64,000 nt of DNA from Desulfobacter vibrioformis DSM 8776 (GTDB taxonomy: Bacteria > Desulfobacterota > Desulfobacteria > Desulfobacterales > Desulfobacteraceae): contig NZ_JQKJ01000019.1 in the NCBI RefSeq assembly GCF_000745975.1, positions 1 to 64,000 of the forward strand, written 5' to 3'. The notes beneath the pieces were generated by a model. The model was not told where the DNA came from, did not search any database, and saw only the letters and a program-made list of their open reading frames with translations. This document shows positions 45,258-54,520 of this stretch, piece after piece; position 1 is the stretch's first letter; each line of letters begins with the position of its first letter. Both the position numbers and the translations under genes were made by a program.

Positions 45258-46160
45258 TTATGGCATTGGGGACTGGGTGGAAATGATGTCATGAATCGCC
45301 TGGTAGTCTTTATCAGAAACCGCCACAATGCCTGCCATATTCATGTTCTCCAGCATGGTTTTAAGGCCGGGCGCCGATGAGAGCATGATTTTTCTGATCT
45401 GATTTTTCAAGGCATTGTCCACACCGCCGCTGAATACAAAAGGATCGTAATGGATGGGATCGGACTGCCACAGGATCGCTGCCTGGCCAGGAGTTAATAT
45501 ATTTTTCTCAACCGCCTCGTCGATGCGGACAGACGAGACAAAGGCCGCATCCACATGCCCGCCCAGGACGGATTGAATGGAACGGTCATGGGAGCCGGTA
45601 TAGACGATGGTCCCGAAATACGCCTTCAAAGGGGTACCGATGTGCTTTGAAAATGCCATGCTCGGAATAACAGAACCTGAGGTGCTTTCCGGATCTGTAA
45701 AGGCAATCTTTCTTTGTTTCAGATCCCCGGCCGATTTAAACCCGTTCTTTTTTAAGGTAAACAGAACCGAATAATAATAACTTCCTTCGGGCGTAATGAA
45801 TCCCTTTTTTCTGGCAAAGGAGGCAAAGGCTTCCACCCGGTTATCCCTTGCCCTTGCCCTGGCATAGGATGCCGGGCCCAGAACGGCAAAATCAATGGTC
45901 CTGGAAAGCACCCCTTCAATCACGGCATTGTAAGACTGGGGACGAACAATTTTAATGGATTTCTGCAATTTTTTTTCTAACAGATCAAGCAATGGACTTA
46001 ACTCCTGAATCTGCTGATCAAAATTTTTCTTAGGGATGGCTGAAAAATAGAGTACACCACGGACATGGTCCGTTAGCGCAGGCTGGCTAAAAGCAAAGGA
46101 AGAAAAAGGCCCAAGGATTAATCCCAGCACGATCACACATCTGGTAAAGTAAATTATCAT
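45258..46160 (-). CDS. PhnD-like binding protein paired with a GGDEF-EAL sensor
   Basis: 300 residues with a Sec signal peptide (CVIVLGLILGPFSSFAFSQP). The mature part contains VLYFSAIPKKNFDQQIQELS, FAVLGPASYARARARDN, KRKIAFTDPESTSGSVIPSM-type block and VYTGSHDRSIQSVLGGHVDAAFVS, characteristic of the phosphonate/phosphate binding family. It starts 1 base after the stop of the GGDEF-EAL gene and has no ABC partner. A periplasmic sensory input to c-di-GMP turnover is inferred. Confidence 0.82.
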   Translation of the reverse strand: MIIYFTRCVIVLGLILGPFSSFAFSQPALTDHVRGVLYFSAIPKKNFDQQIQELSPLLDLLEKKLQKSIKIVRPQSYNAVIEGVLSRTIDFAVLGPASYARARARDNRVEAFASFARKKGFITPEGSYYYSVLFTLKKNGFKSAGDLKQRKIAFTDPESTSGSVIPSMAFSKHIGTPLKAYFGTIVYTGSHDRSIQSVLGGHVDAAFVSSVRIDEAVEKNILTPGQAAILWQSDPIHYDPFVFSGGVDNALKNQIRKIMLSSAPGLKTMLENMNMAGIVAVSDKDYQAIHDIISTQSPMP

Positions 46161-46161
46161 C

Positions 46162-48492
46162 TTATATCTTTCTGACAGGTGAAATAATGAATTCCCGGAT
46201 TTTGTTTTCAGACACCGGACGGCTGAAAAGATATCCCTGGACCTGCTCGCATCCGGCCACCCTGAGGCTGATCAGCTGATCACTGGTTTCAACGCCTTCG
46301 GCCACAACGGTTAAGTTCAGCTTTTTAGCCAGCGTAATGGTTGAAGATACAATCGGATTGTCATGGTAACTGTTCCGGATATCCTGGATAAAACTTCGGT
46401 CGATTTTAAGGGAATTCACGGGAAGGAAACGAATATGCTCCAAGCTTGAGAACCCTGTGCCGAAATCATCCAGAAAAATTTTCACGCCTTTGTCAAACAG
46501 CGCCTTAAGGTTGTTAATCACAATGTCCCTGTCATCGATAAAGGCGTTTTCAGTCACTTCGATTTCAATATATTTAAATGGTATATCATGCTGTTTAAGA
46601 ATGTTTTGAAACCGGTTTGCATACGCCCTGTCCTTGAGTTCAAGCGGAGAAACATTGACAGCAATGGGGATAAGATCCATCCCGGCAGCGCGCCAGTTGT
46701 TCAGCTGCCGGCAGGCCGCCTCAACAACCCAGGCCCCGAGATCCATGATCAGTCCCGTCTCTTCGGCAATCCCAATGAAATCCGGAGGAAAGATCATGCC
46801 ATGGTGGGGATGCCGCCAGCGGATCAGGGCCTCAAGACCGACCACCCGGTAGTCCTGCAGCCGGACTTTAGGCTGATAGTGCAGTGTAAACTCCCCCTGG
46901 GTTATCGCCGAAGGCATGCGCTGTTCAAGTGCAAATTTCTCAACAGATACGGTATTCAGGCTTGGATCAAAAAAACGGTACTGCCCCCGGCCTGATTTTT
47001 TGGCTTTATACATTGCCGCATCCGCATTCAGCAGCAGGGTTTCAATATCTTCCCCATCCCTGGGGTAGACAGAGATACCGACACTTGGGCTGGTAATGAT
47101 CTCATGGCCGTCCAGGTCCGGACAGGGCTTTGAAACAACGGCGGTGATATTTTCAACCACCGTGGCAATATCCCGTTCCCTGGCAACCTCCGTGAGCATG
47201 ACAACAAATTCATCTCCCCCGAACCTTGAAACGATATCTGATTTCCGGGTACACATTTTCAGCCGCAGGCTCACCTCTTTTAACAACAGATCCCCGATAT
47301 GGTGGCCAAGGGTGTCATTGATCTTTTTGAACCGGTCAAGGTCGATAAACAGAACAGCATAACAAAACTTGTTGCGCTTTGCCTGGAGAATGCTTTTTTC
47401 AGCCAGAGAGATAAACAGGTTCCGGTTATAAAGTTCGGTGAGCGGATCAAAAGAGGCCGCTCTGCTTGAGGCTTTATGCTCTTTCTCCAGATTTTGTATC
47501 AATCTTTGATTTTCCTGGTTGAAAAGGGCCAGGGCATCCAGATACGCCTGGTTCCGGTTGATCATTTTAAAAAGAAGGACAATGCCTGAAAGCCCCAGCG
47601 AAGTCAAAATAATCAGGACCCAGAGCAGCCGGTTCCGATATTGATTAAAATCTGAAAGAAACTCGTCCTGTCCGATACTGATGGTAATCATAAAAGGATA
47701 ATCATGGACACGCAGGTATGTCAGATAGCAATTTCCAAAATCGGAATACCTGCCGTCCCTGAAACCGGAGACCCCGGAAATTGATCCTGCCGGCATCATT
47801 TTTACCGGCGAATTTCCAACAACCAGTCCGCCGCTTTCAAACCGGGCCACCTCTTCCCCCTGATCATGTTGTACCGTTATCGTGCCGGTCCTGCCGATAT
47901 CAATATTCTGTAAAAGATTCAAAAAATATCCGAAATCCATCTCAAGGAGCATGGCACCTTTAACTGCAGCACCGATTCCGATGGGAAACAGGAACGGCAC
48001 CTGCCAGGAAATATTGGACAGCCTGTTATCCCGGGGCATCACTACGGGCTGGCCTGAACCCAGCATTTTTTCAATCTGTTCTCTTATCTTATCCGGCCGG
48101 TCCCCGCTTCCGGGAGAGGATTCATAAAAGGACCTGCCGGACAGGTCATAAAGAACAATTCGGGTAAACGTCCGTTCACCGTAGAGGAAACCGGTTATAT
48201 CTCCGGAAGGCGATTTTGTTCCATCAAACCATTTTGATGCAAAAAGCTCAATCGTATGCCGCTGTTCAAGAATCTGGAACAGATTTTCAGCCAGGACCCC
48301 GGCCAGATTCTGCTGTTCGCGTTCAAGACCGGCCACAAGCTCTTTTTTATTTTTATCCACCTGAAATAAAAACAGGCACCAGGCGAGCATAATCAGAACC
48401 GTACCCAAGGCGATAATCCCCTTTTTTAAAAACCGGGAATCAAATCCCACAGGATTAAGCACATCCCTATCAAGGAAATCAGGTATTTTCAT
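46162..48492 (-). CDS. Membrane c-di-GMP enzyme: Cache-like sensor, GGDEF, EAL
   Basis: About 776 residues from the ATG at 48492, preceded by AAGG; an upstream ATG at 48528 would add 12 residues. Membrane segment near 20-45, Cache-like periplasmic domain to about 270, second membrane segment near 275-300, GGDEF (SRFGGDEFVVMLTE near 425) and EAL (VGLEALIRWRHPHHG near 540; LDDFGTGFSSLEHIRFLP near 665). Both active sites look intact. The following PhnD-like gene begins 1 base after its stop. Confidence 0.9.
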   Translation of the reverse strand: MKIPDFLDRDVLNPVGFDSRFLKKGIIALGTVLIMLAWCLFLFQVDKNKKELVAGLEREQQNLAGVLAENLFQILEQRHTIELFASKWFDGTKSPSGDITGFLYGERTFTRIVLYDLSGRSFYESSPGSGDRPDKIREQIEKMLGSGQPVVMPRDNRLSNISWQVPFLFPIGIGAAVKGAMLLEMDFGYFLNLLQNIDIGRTGTITVQHDQGEEVARFESGGLVVGNSPVKMMPAGSISGVSGFRDGRYSDFGNCYLTYLRVHDYPFMITISIGQDEFLSDFNQYRNRLLWVLIILTSLGLSGIVLLFKMINRNQAYLDALALFNQENQRLIQNLEKEHKASSRAASFDPLTELYNRNLFISLAEKSILQAKRNKFCYAVLFIDLDRFKKINDTLGHHIGDLLLKEVSLRLKMCTRKSDIVSRFGGDEFVVMLTEVARERDIATVVENITAVVSKPCPDLDGHEIITSPSVGISVYPRDGEDIETLLLNADAAMYKAKKSGRGQYRFFDPSLNTVSVEKFALEQRMPSAITQGEFTLHYQPKVRLQDYRVVGLEALIRWRHPHHGMIFPPDFIGIAEETGLIMDLGAWVVEAACRQLNNWRAAGMDLIPIAVNVSPLELKDRAYANRFQNILKQHDIPFKYIEIEVTENAFIDDRDIVINNLKALFDKGVKIFLDDFGTGFSSLEHIRFLPVNSLKIDRSFIQDIRNSYHDNPIVSSTITLAKKLNLTVVAEGVETSDQLISLRVAGCEQVQGYLFSRPVSENKIREFIISPVRKI

Positions 48493-48773
48493 ATTCAGCC
48501 TTGCGTATCCTGCACCACCTGTATTCATAACCCGCTTGCACCATCCAGCCCAACAATATGCGCATCAGTATATAATAGCAATATTGGTACCAAACTTTCA
48601 ATTATTTCCAGACAATTTAACACAAATCTAATACGCCTGAACCCGCGCCTTATCCATACTCCGTCTTTAAAAGACCCTATCGGCAAGATCCAGGGAATGA
48701 ATAAACAACTTGCATTTTTTTAAAAATTCGTATATTTATAAACGTTTTGTTTTGAGTTAATATTCATATTCAG

Positions 48774-48797
48774 GGCTGGCTGCGCCGGCCTTTTTTT
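48774..48797 (+). terminator. Terminator-like hairpin directly before the DEAD-box helicase start
   Basis: GGCTGG-CTGCG-CCGGCC (one G-T pair) followed by seven T bases is a textbook intrinsic terminator. It ends 16 bases before the ATG at 48814 and just 5 bases before the ribosome binding site. It could end a small leader RNA or attenuate helicase expression. Confidence 0.6.
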
Positions 48798-48813
48798 GCT
48801 TTTAAGGAAAACC

Positions 48814-50562
48814 ATGTCCCATAAAGATTTAAACCAGGCCGGGTTCGGTGAAATGAACTTGAGCCCGGATGTTTTTGCGGCTTTGCAGACGGTTGGTTAC
48901 GAAACACCGACACCGATCCAGGCCATGACCATTCCCCGTATGATTGCGTGTAAAGACCTGCTGGGTCAAGCCAGGACCGGAACCGGAAAAACAGCGGCCT
49001 TTGCACTGCCGCTGCTTTCCCGGATTGATCTTAATAACAGACGGCCCCAGATTCTTGTGGTCACCCCGACCCGGGAGCTTGCCATCCAGGTGGCCCAGTC
49101 CTTCAAGAACTATGGCGTAAACATGAAGGGCCTTAATGTTCTGGCTGTATACGGTGGGCAGAGCTATGGTCTCCAGTTAAACCAGTTAAAACGGGGCGTC
49201 CATGTGATTGTGGGAACACCGGGCCGCCTCATGGACCATATGCGGCGAAAAACCGTCTGCCTTGCCGATCTTACAGGCCTGGTCCTGGATGAAGCGGACG
49301 AAATGCTGCAAATGGGATTTATTGATGATGTTGAATGGATTTTATCCCAAATACCCCAACCAACCCCGATCGCACTTTTTTCCGCCACCATGCCGGCCCC
49401 GATTCAGAAAATTGCCGGCAAATATCTTAAAAATCCTGAAAAGATTATTATCCGCCATGATTCAGATGTCACCAGCACCATTCATCAAAAATTCTGGCTG
49501 GTGAAACATGTAAAAAAAAGTGATGCGCTTGTCCGTATACTTGAAGCCTCGTCCCATGATGGCGTCATCGTATTTACCAGGACCCGGAATGACACAATGG
49601 ACCTGACAAAAACCCTGGAAGAAAAAGGATTCAAAGCAGAAGCCCTGAACGGAGACATTGCCCAGGCAGCCCGGGAACGGACGGTGAACCGGTTGAAAAA
49701 CGGGAATATTGATATTCTTGTGGCCACGGATGTGGCGGCAAGGGGGCTTGATGTTGACCGGATTTCCCACGTCATCAACTACGATATGCCCTCTAAAACC
49801 GAGCCCTATATTCACAGAATCGGGCGGACCGGGCGGGCCGGACGAACCGGTGAAGCCATTTTATTTGTACAGCCAAAAGAAAAATGGATGTTAAAACAGA
49901 TTGAAAAAGCCACCCGCCAGAAGGTTGAAGAAATGACCCTGCCCTCCAACAGGGAAATCAATAAAAAACGGGTGGATGATTTTAAAAATAAAATTTGCCA
50001 GACCATCGGCACCGAAGATGTAAGTGCGTTTACGGATCTGGTGGAGACCACCGCAAAGGAACAGGATATTTCAATTTCCCAGGTGGCTGCGGCCCTGGCA
50101 AAGATGCTCCAGGGCAATACACCGTTTCTGCTTGAGGAGAAGGTTGACAGGCCTGCCGCAAAAAAGACCCGTGCAAAAACCGGAAAAAAAGCCAACGCGC
50201 CTGTTGCACCAAAACAGACCAAAGCACCCATGGCAGCGAAACAGACCAAAGCACCTGTTGCACCAAAGCAGAACCAGGCACCTGGCCGGCTTCACCTCCT
50301 CAATAAAATTGCGCCTGCCGAAAAGGGGATGGAACGATATCGCATTGAAGTGGGTTACAAGCATGGCCTTAAACCCGGCGATGTTGTCGGTGCCATTTCA
50401 AATGAATCCGGTCTGGAAAGCAAGCTTATCGGCGCCATCAATATTGACTATGATTATTCTCTGGTGGATCTGCCCTTTGGCATGCCTAACACCATCTTTA
50501 ATCTGCTGAAAAGGACCTGGATCAGATCACAGAAGATGTCAATTTCGAAATATGCCTGCTAA
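48814..50562 (+). CDS. DEAD-box RNA helicase, CsdA/DbpA-like
   Basis: About 582 residues from the ATG at 48814, with AAGGA 7 bases before it. Motifs: PTPIQAMTIP (Q motif), ARTGTGKTAAFALP (I), PTRELAIQ (Ia), VLDEADEML (II), SATMPAP (III), VFTRTRND (IV), DVAARGLDVDRISHVINYD (V) and HRIGRTGRAGRTG (VI). A 30-residue linker repeats APVAPKQTK-type units. The C-terminus (RYRIEVGYKHGLKPGDVVGA, SLVDLPFGMP) is a DbpA-type RNA-binding domain. It unwinds structured RNA, probably in ribosome assembly or cold adaptation. Confidence 0.93.
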   Translation: MSHKDLNQAGFGEMNLSPDVFAALQTVGYETPTPIQAMTIPRMIACKDLLGQARTGTGKTAAFALPLLSRIDLNNRRPQILVVTPTRELAIQVAQSFKNYGVNMKGLNVLAVYGGQSYGLQLNQLKRGVHVIVGTPGRLMDHMRRKTVCLADLTGLVLDEADEMLQMGFIDDVEWILSQIPQPTPIALFSATMPAPIQKIAGKYLKNPEKIIIRHDSDVTSTIHQKFWLVKHVKKSDALVRILEASSHDGVIVFTRTRNDTMDLTKTLEEKGFKAEALNGDIAQAARERTVNRLKNGNIDILVATDVAARGLDVDRISHVINYDMPSKTEPYIHRIGRTGRAGRTGEAILFVQPKEKWMLKQIEKATRQKVEEMTLPSNREINKKRVDDFKNKICQTIGTEDVSAFTDLVETTAKEQDISISQVAAALAKMLQGNTPFLLEEKVDRPAAKKTRAKTGKKANAPVAPKQTKAPMAAKQTKAPVAPKQNQAPGRLHLLNKIAPAEKGMERYRIEVGYKHGLKPGDVVGAISNESGLESKLIGAINIDYDYSLVDLPFGMPNTIFNLLKRTWIRSQKMSISKYAC

Positions 50563-52076
50563 AAAGAGACAGGAATCCAAACGGAGATACTTCCCCCGGA
50601 CACGGGGAACTCTCCCCATCCGTCGGCGTTTATAGCAACCGTGGTGCCGTCCATGTTACCCAGGGCGTCGCGATACTGCCCGTTGGCGTGGATTTTCCCT
50701 GGTTCCAGCCACATCGTTCCGCCGCCGCCGATGGAAATGACGGCTGCCAGACCGGAGCCGGGGTGCCCCGCGGCGCCCTCGCGTGTCCAGCCAATCATGT
50801 GGGCATGCTCGAACCGGTCACGCTGACAACCGTAGGCGTGTGACTGTCGAAGTTCCATAAGCCGCGGCAGATGAGGGACGGGAACCATGTTGATTTCGTA
50901 TTCCTTGCCGTCCCTGCCCTTGTCTTTGTACTTTGCCCCAAACCAATCCGCGTAGAAGACACAGGGGTATCCGTCTTGCCGCAGCAGGATAAATGCATAG
51001 GCTGCGGGTTTGAACCACCAGTCCACAGGGGACTCCAGTGACTGGAGGGGCTGACTGTCATGGTTTTCCACGAACGGGACAGACAGGGCCGGCTGATCTT
51101 TGGTGAGCGTGCCATCCAGGATTGTCCTCAGGTCGTAGTGCCCATTGGCCCGGGATATATAGTGAAACTTCATATGAAGCGGCACGTCAAATAGGGACAT
51201 CTTGCCATGCGTGGATCTGATGTAATTGTGCAGCTCTTCCACATTGCTTGACCAATATTCGCCCACTGCAAAGAACCCGCTCTTTGCATTTAAAGAGGCG
51301 ACCCGGCGCATGTGGTCCAGCCACTCACGAAAGAAACTGAATTGAATATGCTTGACAGCATCAATCCGAATACCATCAATTCCGGTGGTCTCCAGGTACC
51401 AGCGCCCCCAGCGGGCGTATTCCGTGCGGACCTCCGGGCAGTTCATATCCACATCCGAAAACATGAGATAATCGTAATTCCCATTTTCCCCGGAAACCAT
51501 CTGGTCCCAGTCCTTGCCGCGATTCGTGAACTTGAAAATCGCTTTTTTATATAAGTTCTCGGCCCAGTCCGTGCCGTCGAAGCAATCGTAATTCCATGTA
51601 AAACCGGAATATTTTCCCGCACGCCCCGGAAAGGTGAATTCCGTCCACGCCTCGATCCAGCAGTCCGGTTTTTCCGGATTGACAATTTCAAAGCACCGTT
51701 CGTCTCCTTGCACTTCCACGGCCTTCACCCACTCGGTGCGATCCGCGCCGCCCTTGTGATTAAAAACGATGTCTGCGTAAACCTGCAGTTTCTTGTCGTG
51801 CAGTGCCTTAATCGCTTCAAGATACTGGACACGGGTGCCGTACTTCGTGGGAACCGAACCTTTCTGGTTGAATTCCCCCAGATCGTACAGATCATAGACA
51901 CCGTACCCGACATCGTGTGCGCCGGCCTGCCCCTTGTACGCAGGCGGCAGCCAGACCGCACTAAACCCGCAATCCCCCAAGGTTCGGGCCGAATCACGCA
52001 CCTGGTTCCAGAACGTTCCATCATTGGATGTATACCAATGAAAATACTGCATCATCACGCCATTCATCTGAGACAT
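50559..52076 (-). CDS. Cytoplasmic alpha-amylase, GH13
   Basis: 505 residues with no signal peptide, so intracellular. Conserved GH13 regions: YADIVFNHKGGAD (I), GIRIDAVKHIQF with the nucleophile aspartate (II), GFFAVGEYWSSN with the acid glutamate (III) and FVENHDSQPLQ with the third acid (IV). It resembles the bacterial liquefying and E. coli AmyA type alpha-amylases and would degrade glycogen or maltodextrin. Its stop overlaps the convergent helicase stop by 4 bases. Confidence 0.93.
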   Translation of the reverse strand: MSQMNGVMMQYFHWYTSNDGTFWNQVRDSARTLGDCGFSAVWLPPAYKGQAGAHDVGYGVYDLYDLGEFNQKGSVPTKYGTRVQYLEAIKALHDKKLQVYADIVFNHKGGADRTEWVKAVEVQGDERCFEIVNPEKPDCWIEAWTEFTFPGRAGKYSGFTWNYDCFDGTDWAENLYKKAIFKFTNRGKDWDQMVSGENGNYDYLMFSDVDMNCPEVRTEYARWGRWYLETTGIDGIRIDAVKHIQFSFFREWLDHMRRVASLNAKSGFFAVGEYWSSNVEELHNYIRSTHGKMSLFDVPLHMKFHYISRANGHYDLRTILDGTLTKDQPALSVPFVENHDSQPLQSLESPVDWWFKPAAYAFILLRQDGYPCVFYADWFGAKYKDKGRDGKEYEINMVPVPHLPRLMELRQSHAYGCQRDRFEHAHMIGWTREGAAGHPGSGLAAVISIGGGGTMWLEPGKIHANGQYRDALGNMDGTTVAINADGWGEFPVSGGSISVWIPVSF

Positions 52077-52118
52077 CGTAAAACGTCCTCCTTTTTTTCC
52101 GAGATTAAGAATCCAATA

Positions 52119-52934
52119 TCAGATTTCCTGATCCCATGTTTCAACTGCTGACAGATAGTTTGCCATATCATGATCTTCGATCCCGTCAATCCCTTTTTCC
52201 TTCAGGGCGTTAAAGGCACCGTCAAAATAGTCTATGAATTTGAACCAGAATCCGGGTTCCCGGGAAATTTTTTTCTCTTCCGAGATATACAGATAGGAGC
52301 CCACATGGCTGTAGCCCATTAAACGGGCCGGCACCCGGGTGACAATGTCATTGTTGTTATGAAACCTGAAAAACCGCTGCTTGCACTCCATATTAAACAC
52401 CTGGGCAGTAGTCCGTGTCATGGCCCGGGGCTGGCCAAAGGTGTATACGCTGGTAAAGGGCTTGTCTTCGTGTATATATCTGGCTGCGGCAATGGTGGCC
52501 ATGGCACCGCCTAAACTGTGCCCGGTAAAAAAAATAGGCCGCCTGCCCTGCTGCTGCAGCTCCCGGCATTTTGCATCCAAAGGAAGCCACACATCTTCGA
52601 GGGATTTCCAGAAACCGCGGTGAAACTGGCCGAACAGGACGCTTGTGGCAAAGGCATCTATGTTGTCCATCCAGTCCTTTAGTTCATTGGTTCCCCGAAA
52701 AGCCATGCACAAAAAGTTTTCATGCTCGACCACCGCTGCCTGGGCACTGTTTTTATCAATCCCGTACACAGAAATAAATTTGTTATCATCCTGTTTCAGG
52801 TTCATTAAAATCCGGTCTTCATCAGGCATCTGGTTTCCTTCGGATTTTTTTAAATACACTTCCTTTGCAATCCGCGCCATCCAATAGGCATTTCCTTCAT
52901 CCAGAACGGTTTTGTACGGTGATACGTTTTTCAT
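52119..52934 (-). CDS. Class 3 lipase-like alpha/beta hydrolase
   Basis: About 271 residues from the ATG at 52934, preceded by GGGAGG 5 bases upstream. The nucleophile elbow is FFTGHSLGGAMATIAAARY near residue 135, with AFRGTNELKDWMDNIDA as the oxyanion region near 78 and DIVTRVPARLMGYSHVG as the acid/histidine region near 200. No signal peptide. It matches Lipase_3 family. It is just right of the amylase gene and left of the cassette array. Confidence 0.88.
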   Translation of the reverse strand: MKNVSPYKTVLDEGNAYWMARIAKEVYLKKSEGNQMPDEDRILMNLKQDDNKFISVYGIDKNSAQAAVVEHENFLCMAFRGTNELKDWMDNIDAFATSVLFGQFHRGFWKSLEDVWLPLDAKCRELQQQGRRPIFFTGHSLGGAMATIAAARYIHEDKPFTSVYTFGQPRAMTRTTAQVFNMECKQRFFRFHNNNDIVTRVPARLMGYSHVGSYLYISEEKKISREPGFWFKFIDYFDGAFNALKEKGIDGIEDHDMANYLSAVETWDQEI

Positions 52935-53008
52935 TTTTCCTCCCGTCATTAACCTGCTTCAAAGAAATTAACCAACCAATGTTCAGCGTGTCGGTGTTGC
53001 AGGGCGTG

Positions 53009-53437
53009 TTATATCCCAGCTTTTTTCAATTTGCCGTTTATTCTGTTATCAAATTTTTCCTTGTTGATGATAAAGCGTTCATGCTTGCCGCGGGTAATGG
53101 TATCAAAATTATCATGGGCCTCAACATCGAATACCAACCGTTTTCCATCAACCTCTACAAGCTTTGTTTTTACAGTAACAGTTAACCCAGGCGGTGTTGC
53201 TGCGACATGACTTACGTTGATATGCGTGCCAACGGTTTGTTCTTCAGGCCAATTAAGGTGGGGGTTAATTGCCTGGATACAAGTCCACTCAATTAATCCA
53301 ACCATATATCCTGTCGCAAATACGTTTGGCATCCCCTGAAATTCATCGGCTTCCGGATACAGGGCGGGAACCAGTTTTGACTTGGTAATTGTGAATGAAA
53401 AGCTATATTCTATACCTGGTTTTAGGCTGTCTTTCAT
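53009..53437 (-). CDS. Hotdog-fold thioesterase, FlK-like
   Basis: About 142 residues from the ATG at 53437, chosen for the strong AGGAGG 7 bases before it; the frame stays open another 45 codons upstream, through the attC site, and that part is not real. The hotdog pattern includes FATGYMVGLIEWTCI with the helix glutamate near residue 44-50, and THINVSHVAATPPGLTVTV with the histidine near 80, matching the catalytic Thr-Glu-His of fluoroacetyl-CoA thioesterase. Substrate is an acyl-CoA of unknown type. A single-gene cassette. Confidence 0.8.
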   Translation of the reverse strand: MKDSLKPGIEYSFSFTITKSKLVPALYPEADEFQGMPNVFATGYMVGLIEWTCIQAINPHLNWPEEQTVGTHINVSHVAATPPGLTVTVKTKLVEVDGKRLVFDVEAHDNFDTITRGKHERFIINKEKFDNRINGKLKKAGI

Positions 53438-53450
53438 ATTTACCTCCTGA

Positions 53451-53514
53451 GAATAACCAAAAGTTGAGACCCGAACGTTTTTTACGCGTCGATTCTCAAA
53501 CGACTTGTTATCTT
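53451..53514 (-). repeat. attC-like site after methyltransferase cassette
   Basis: On the minus strand the site reads GATAACAAGTCGTTTGAGAA at its start, AACTTTTGGTTATTC at its end. GATAAC/GTTATTC act as outer pair, AAGT/ACTT and TTGAGA/TCTCAA form the stem with unpaired CGT, and a TAAAAAA loop sits at the tip. It lies between the methyltransferase stop and the thioesterase ribosome site. Confidence 0.6.
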
Positions 53515-53537
53515 TTCTTTTAAATTTTTCAAAAACG

Positions 53538-54254
53538 CTATTTAAAACCGCCAAACAGGCTGAAAATGCCATGTTTTAAAAAGCAATCCACCTCTTTAAA
53601 ACCAATTTGTGTTAACGCTTGTAGTTGAGAACCAAGTGTGTCCGGCATATTGTCTGTATTTTTTTTGTACTGGTCAGGAATTCCAACTAAATTTTCGCTC
53701 ATTTCTTTGTCTGGATGTTCTTTTATCCATTGACGCCAAAGCGACAAAAACCAGTTTTCAATTTTTGTCGAAACCGGAGCAACAACATCATAATGTGCAA
53801 AGCATCCTCCTGGAGATAAAAGTTCATAAATATATGAATATAAGCGCTTTTTATCCTCCGATGGTAAATGGTGAATAGCCAGTGAAGAATAAACGAAATC
53901 AAAAGTTTGGTTCAGCAACTGGCCGGAAAATAAACTCTGGAAGTTTGCCTGAATGAAATTGATATTTTCCTTTTTTCCTAAACGTTTTTGGGCCGCTTCA
54001 AGCATTTCATTTGAGCCATCTATAAGTGTTATGCTTGTGGGGGAAAATGTTTTCAATAATTCCTCTATAAACAAACCGTCTCCACAGCCAAGGTCTAATA
54101 CATTATTTTCGCTTTTTGCATCAAAGAAATAGCCATAGAGTGATTTTGCGGTTCCAATAAATTCACGCCGGAAAGGCAGGTAAATATTGGCTTTATCCCT
54201 ATAGTTCCGGGAAAATTCTCTATTGGTCCATCGTGTTTCTTCAAATTTTGACAT
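53538..54254 (-). CDS. Class I SAM-dependent methyltransferase
   Basis: 238 residues. SAM-binding motif I is VLDLGCGDGLFIEELL near residue 52, motif II-like acidic end ITLIDGSNEMLEAAQKRL near 77, and FDFVYSSLAIHHLPSEDKKR near 113. This is a Methyltransf_11/25-type enzyme; the acceptor is unknown. The C-terminus is intact (FLKHGIFSLFGGFK) and the downstream attC-like site begins about 20 bases later. A single-gene cassette. Confidence 0.87.
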   Translation of the reverse strand: MSKFEETRWTNREFSRNYRDKANIYLPFRREFIGTAKSLYGYFFDAKSENNVLDLGCGDGLFIEELLKTFSPTSITLIDGSNEMLEAAQKRLGKKENINFIQANFQSLFSGQLLNQTFDFVYSSLAIHHLPSEDKKRLYSYIYELLSPGGCFAHYDVVAPVSTKIENWFLSLWRQWIKEHPDKEMSENLVGIPDQYKKNTDNMPDTLGSQLQALTQIGFKEVDCFLKHGIFSLFGGFK

Positions 54255-54288
54255 TTATATTCCCTTTAATTGCCTGATAGTTTCTTTG

Positions 54289-54390
54289 CATGCTGAAAGA
54301 TAACGTATTTCTCACCGGCCGGTGTGTAACGGCAGCGGAATACCGGTCAGGTGCAGAAAATGGTTAGCGGACTTGTTATTGAGAGAAGGA
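54289..54390 (-). repeat. attC-like site after cupin cassette
   Basis: On the minus strand it opens with AATAACAAGTCCGC, ends with AAATACGTTATC. The inner arms TTTCTGCACCTGACCGGT and ACCGGCCGGTGAGAAA pair with an extra unpaired G and a 3-base mismatch, the typical asymmetry of attC. It lies between the cupin gene and the methyltransferase gene. Confidence 0.6.
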
Positions 54391-54520
54391 TGTTTTCGCA
54401 ATGTAACAGTGCATATAATCAATGGTACTATCTTCCTCCCTGTTTGCTGCTGGTCTCTGTTTTTGCCGTGCTAATTTTTAAATTTTGTTGAATTAGGTAT
54501 CATGTCCCCGGAATTCTATG

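Noticed and set aside
52119-52934. Lipase gene as a member of the cassette array
   Set aside because: No attC-like site follows its stop. It directly adjoins the amylase gene, so I place it in the chromosomal backbone.
52965-53008. attC site after the thioesterase gene
   Set aside because: The sequence has ATATAAC and GGTTAA ends, but the arms hardly pair. It may be a degenerate end site; not strong enough to list.
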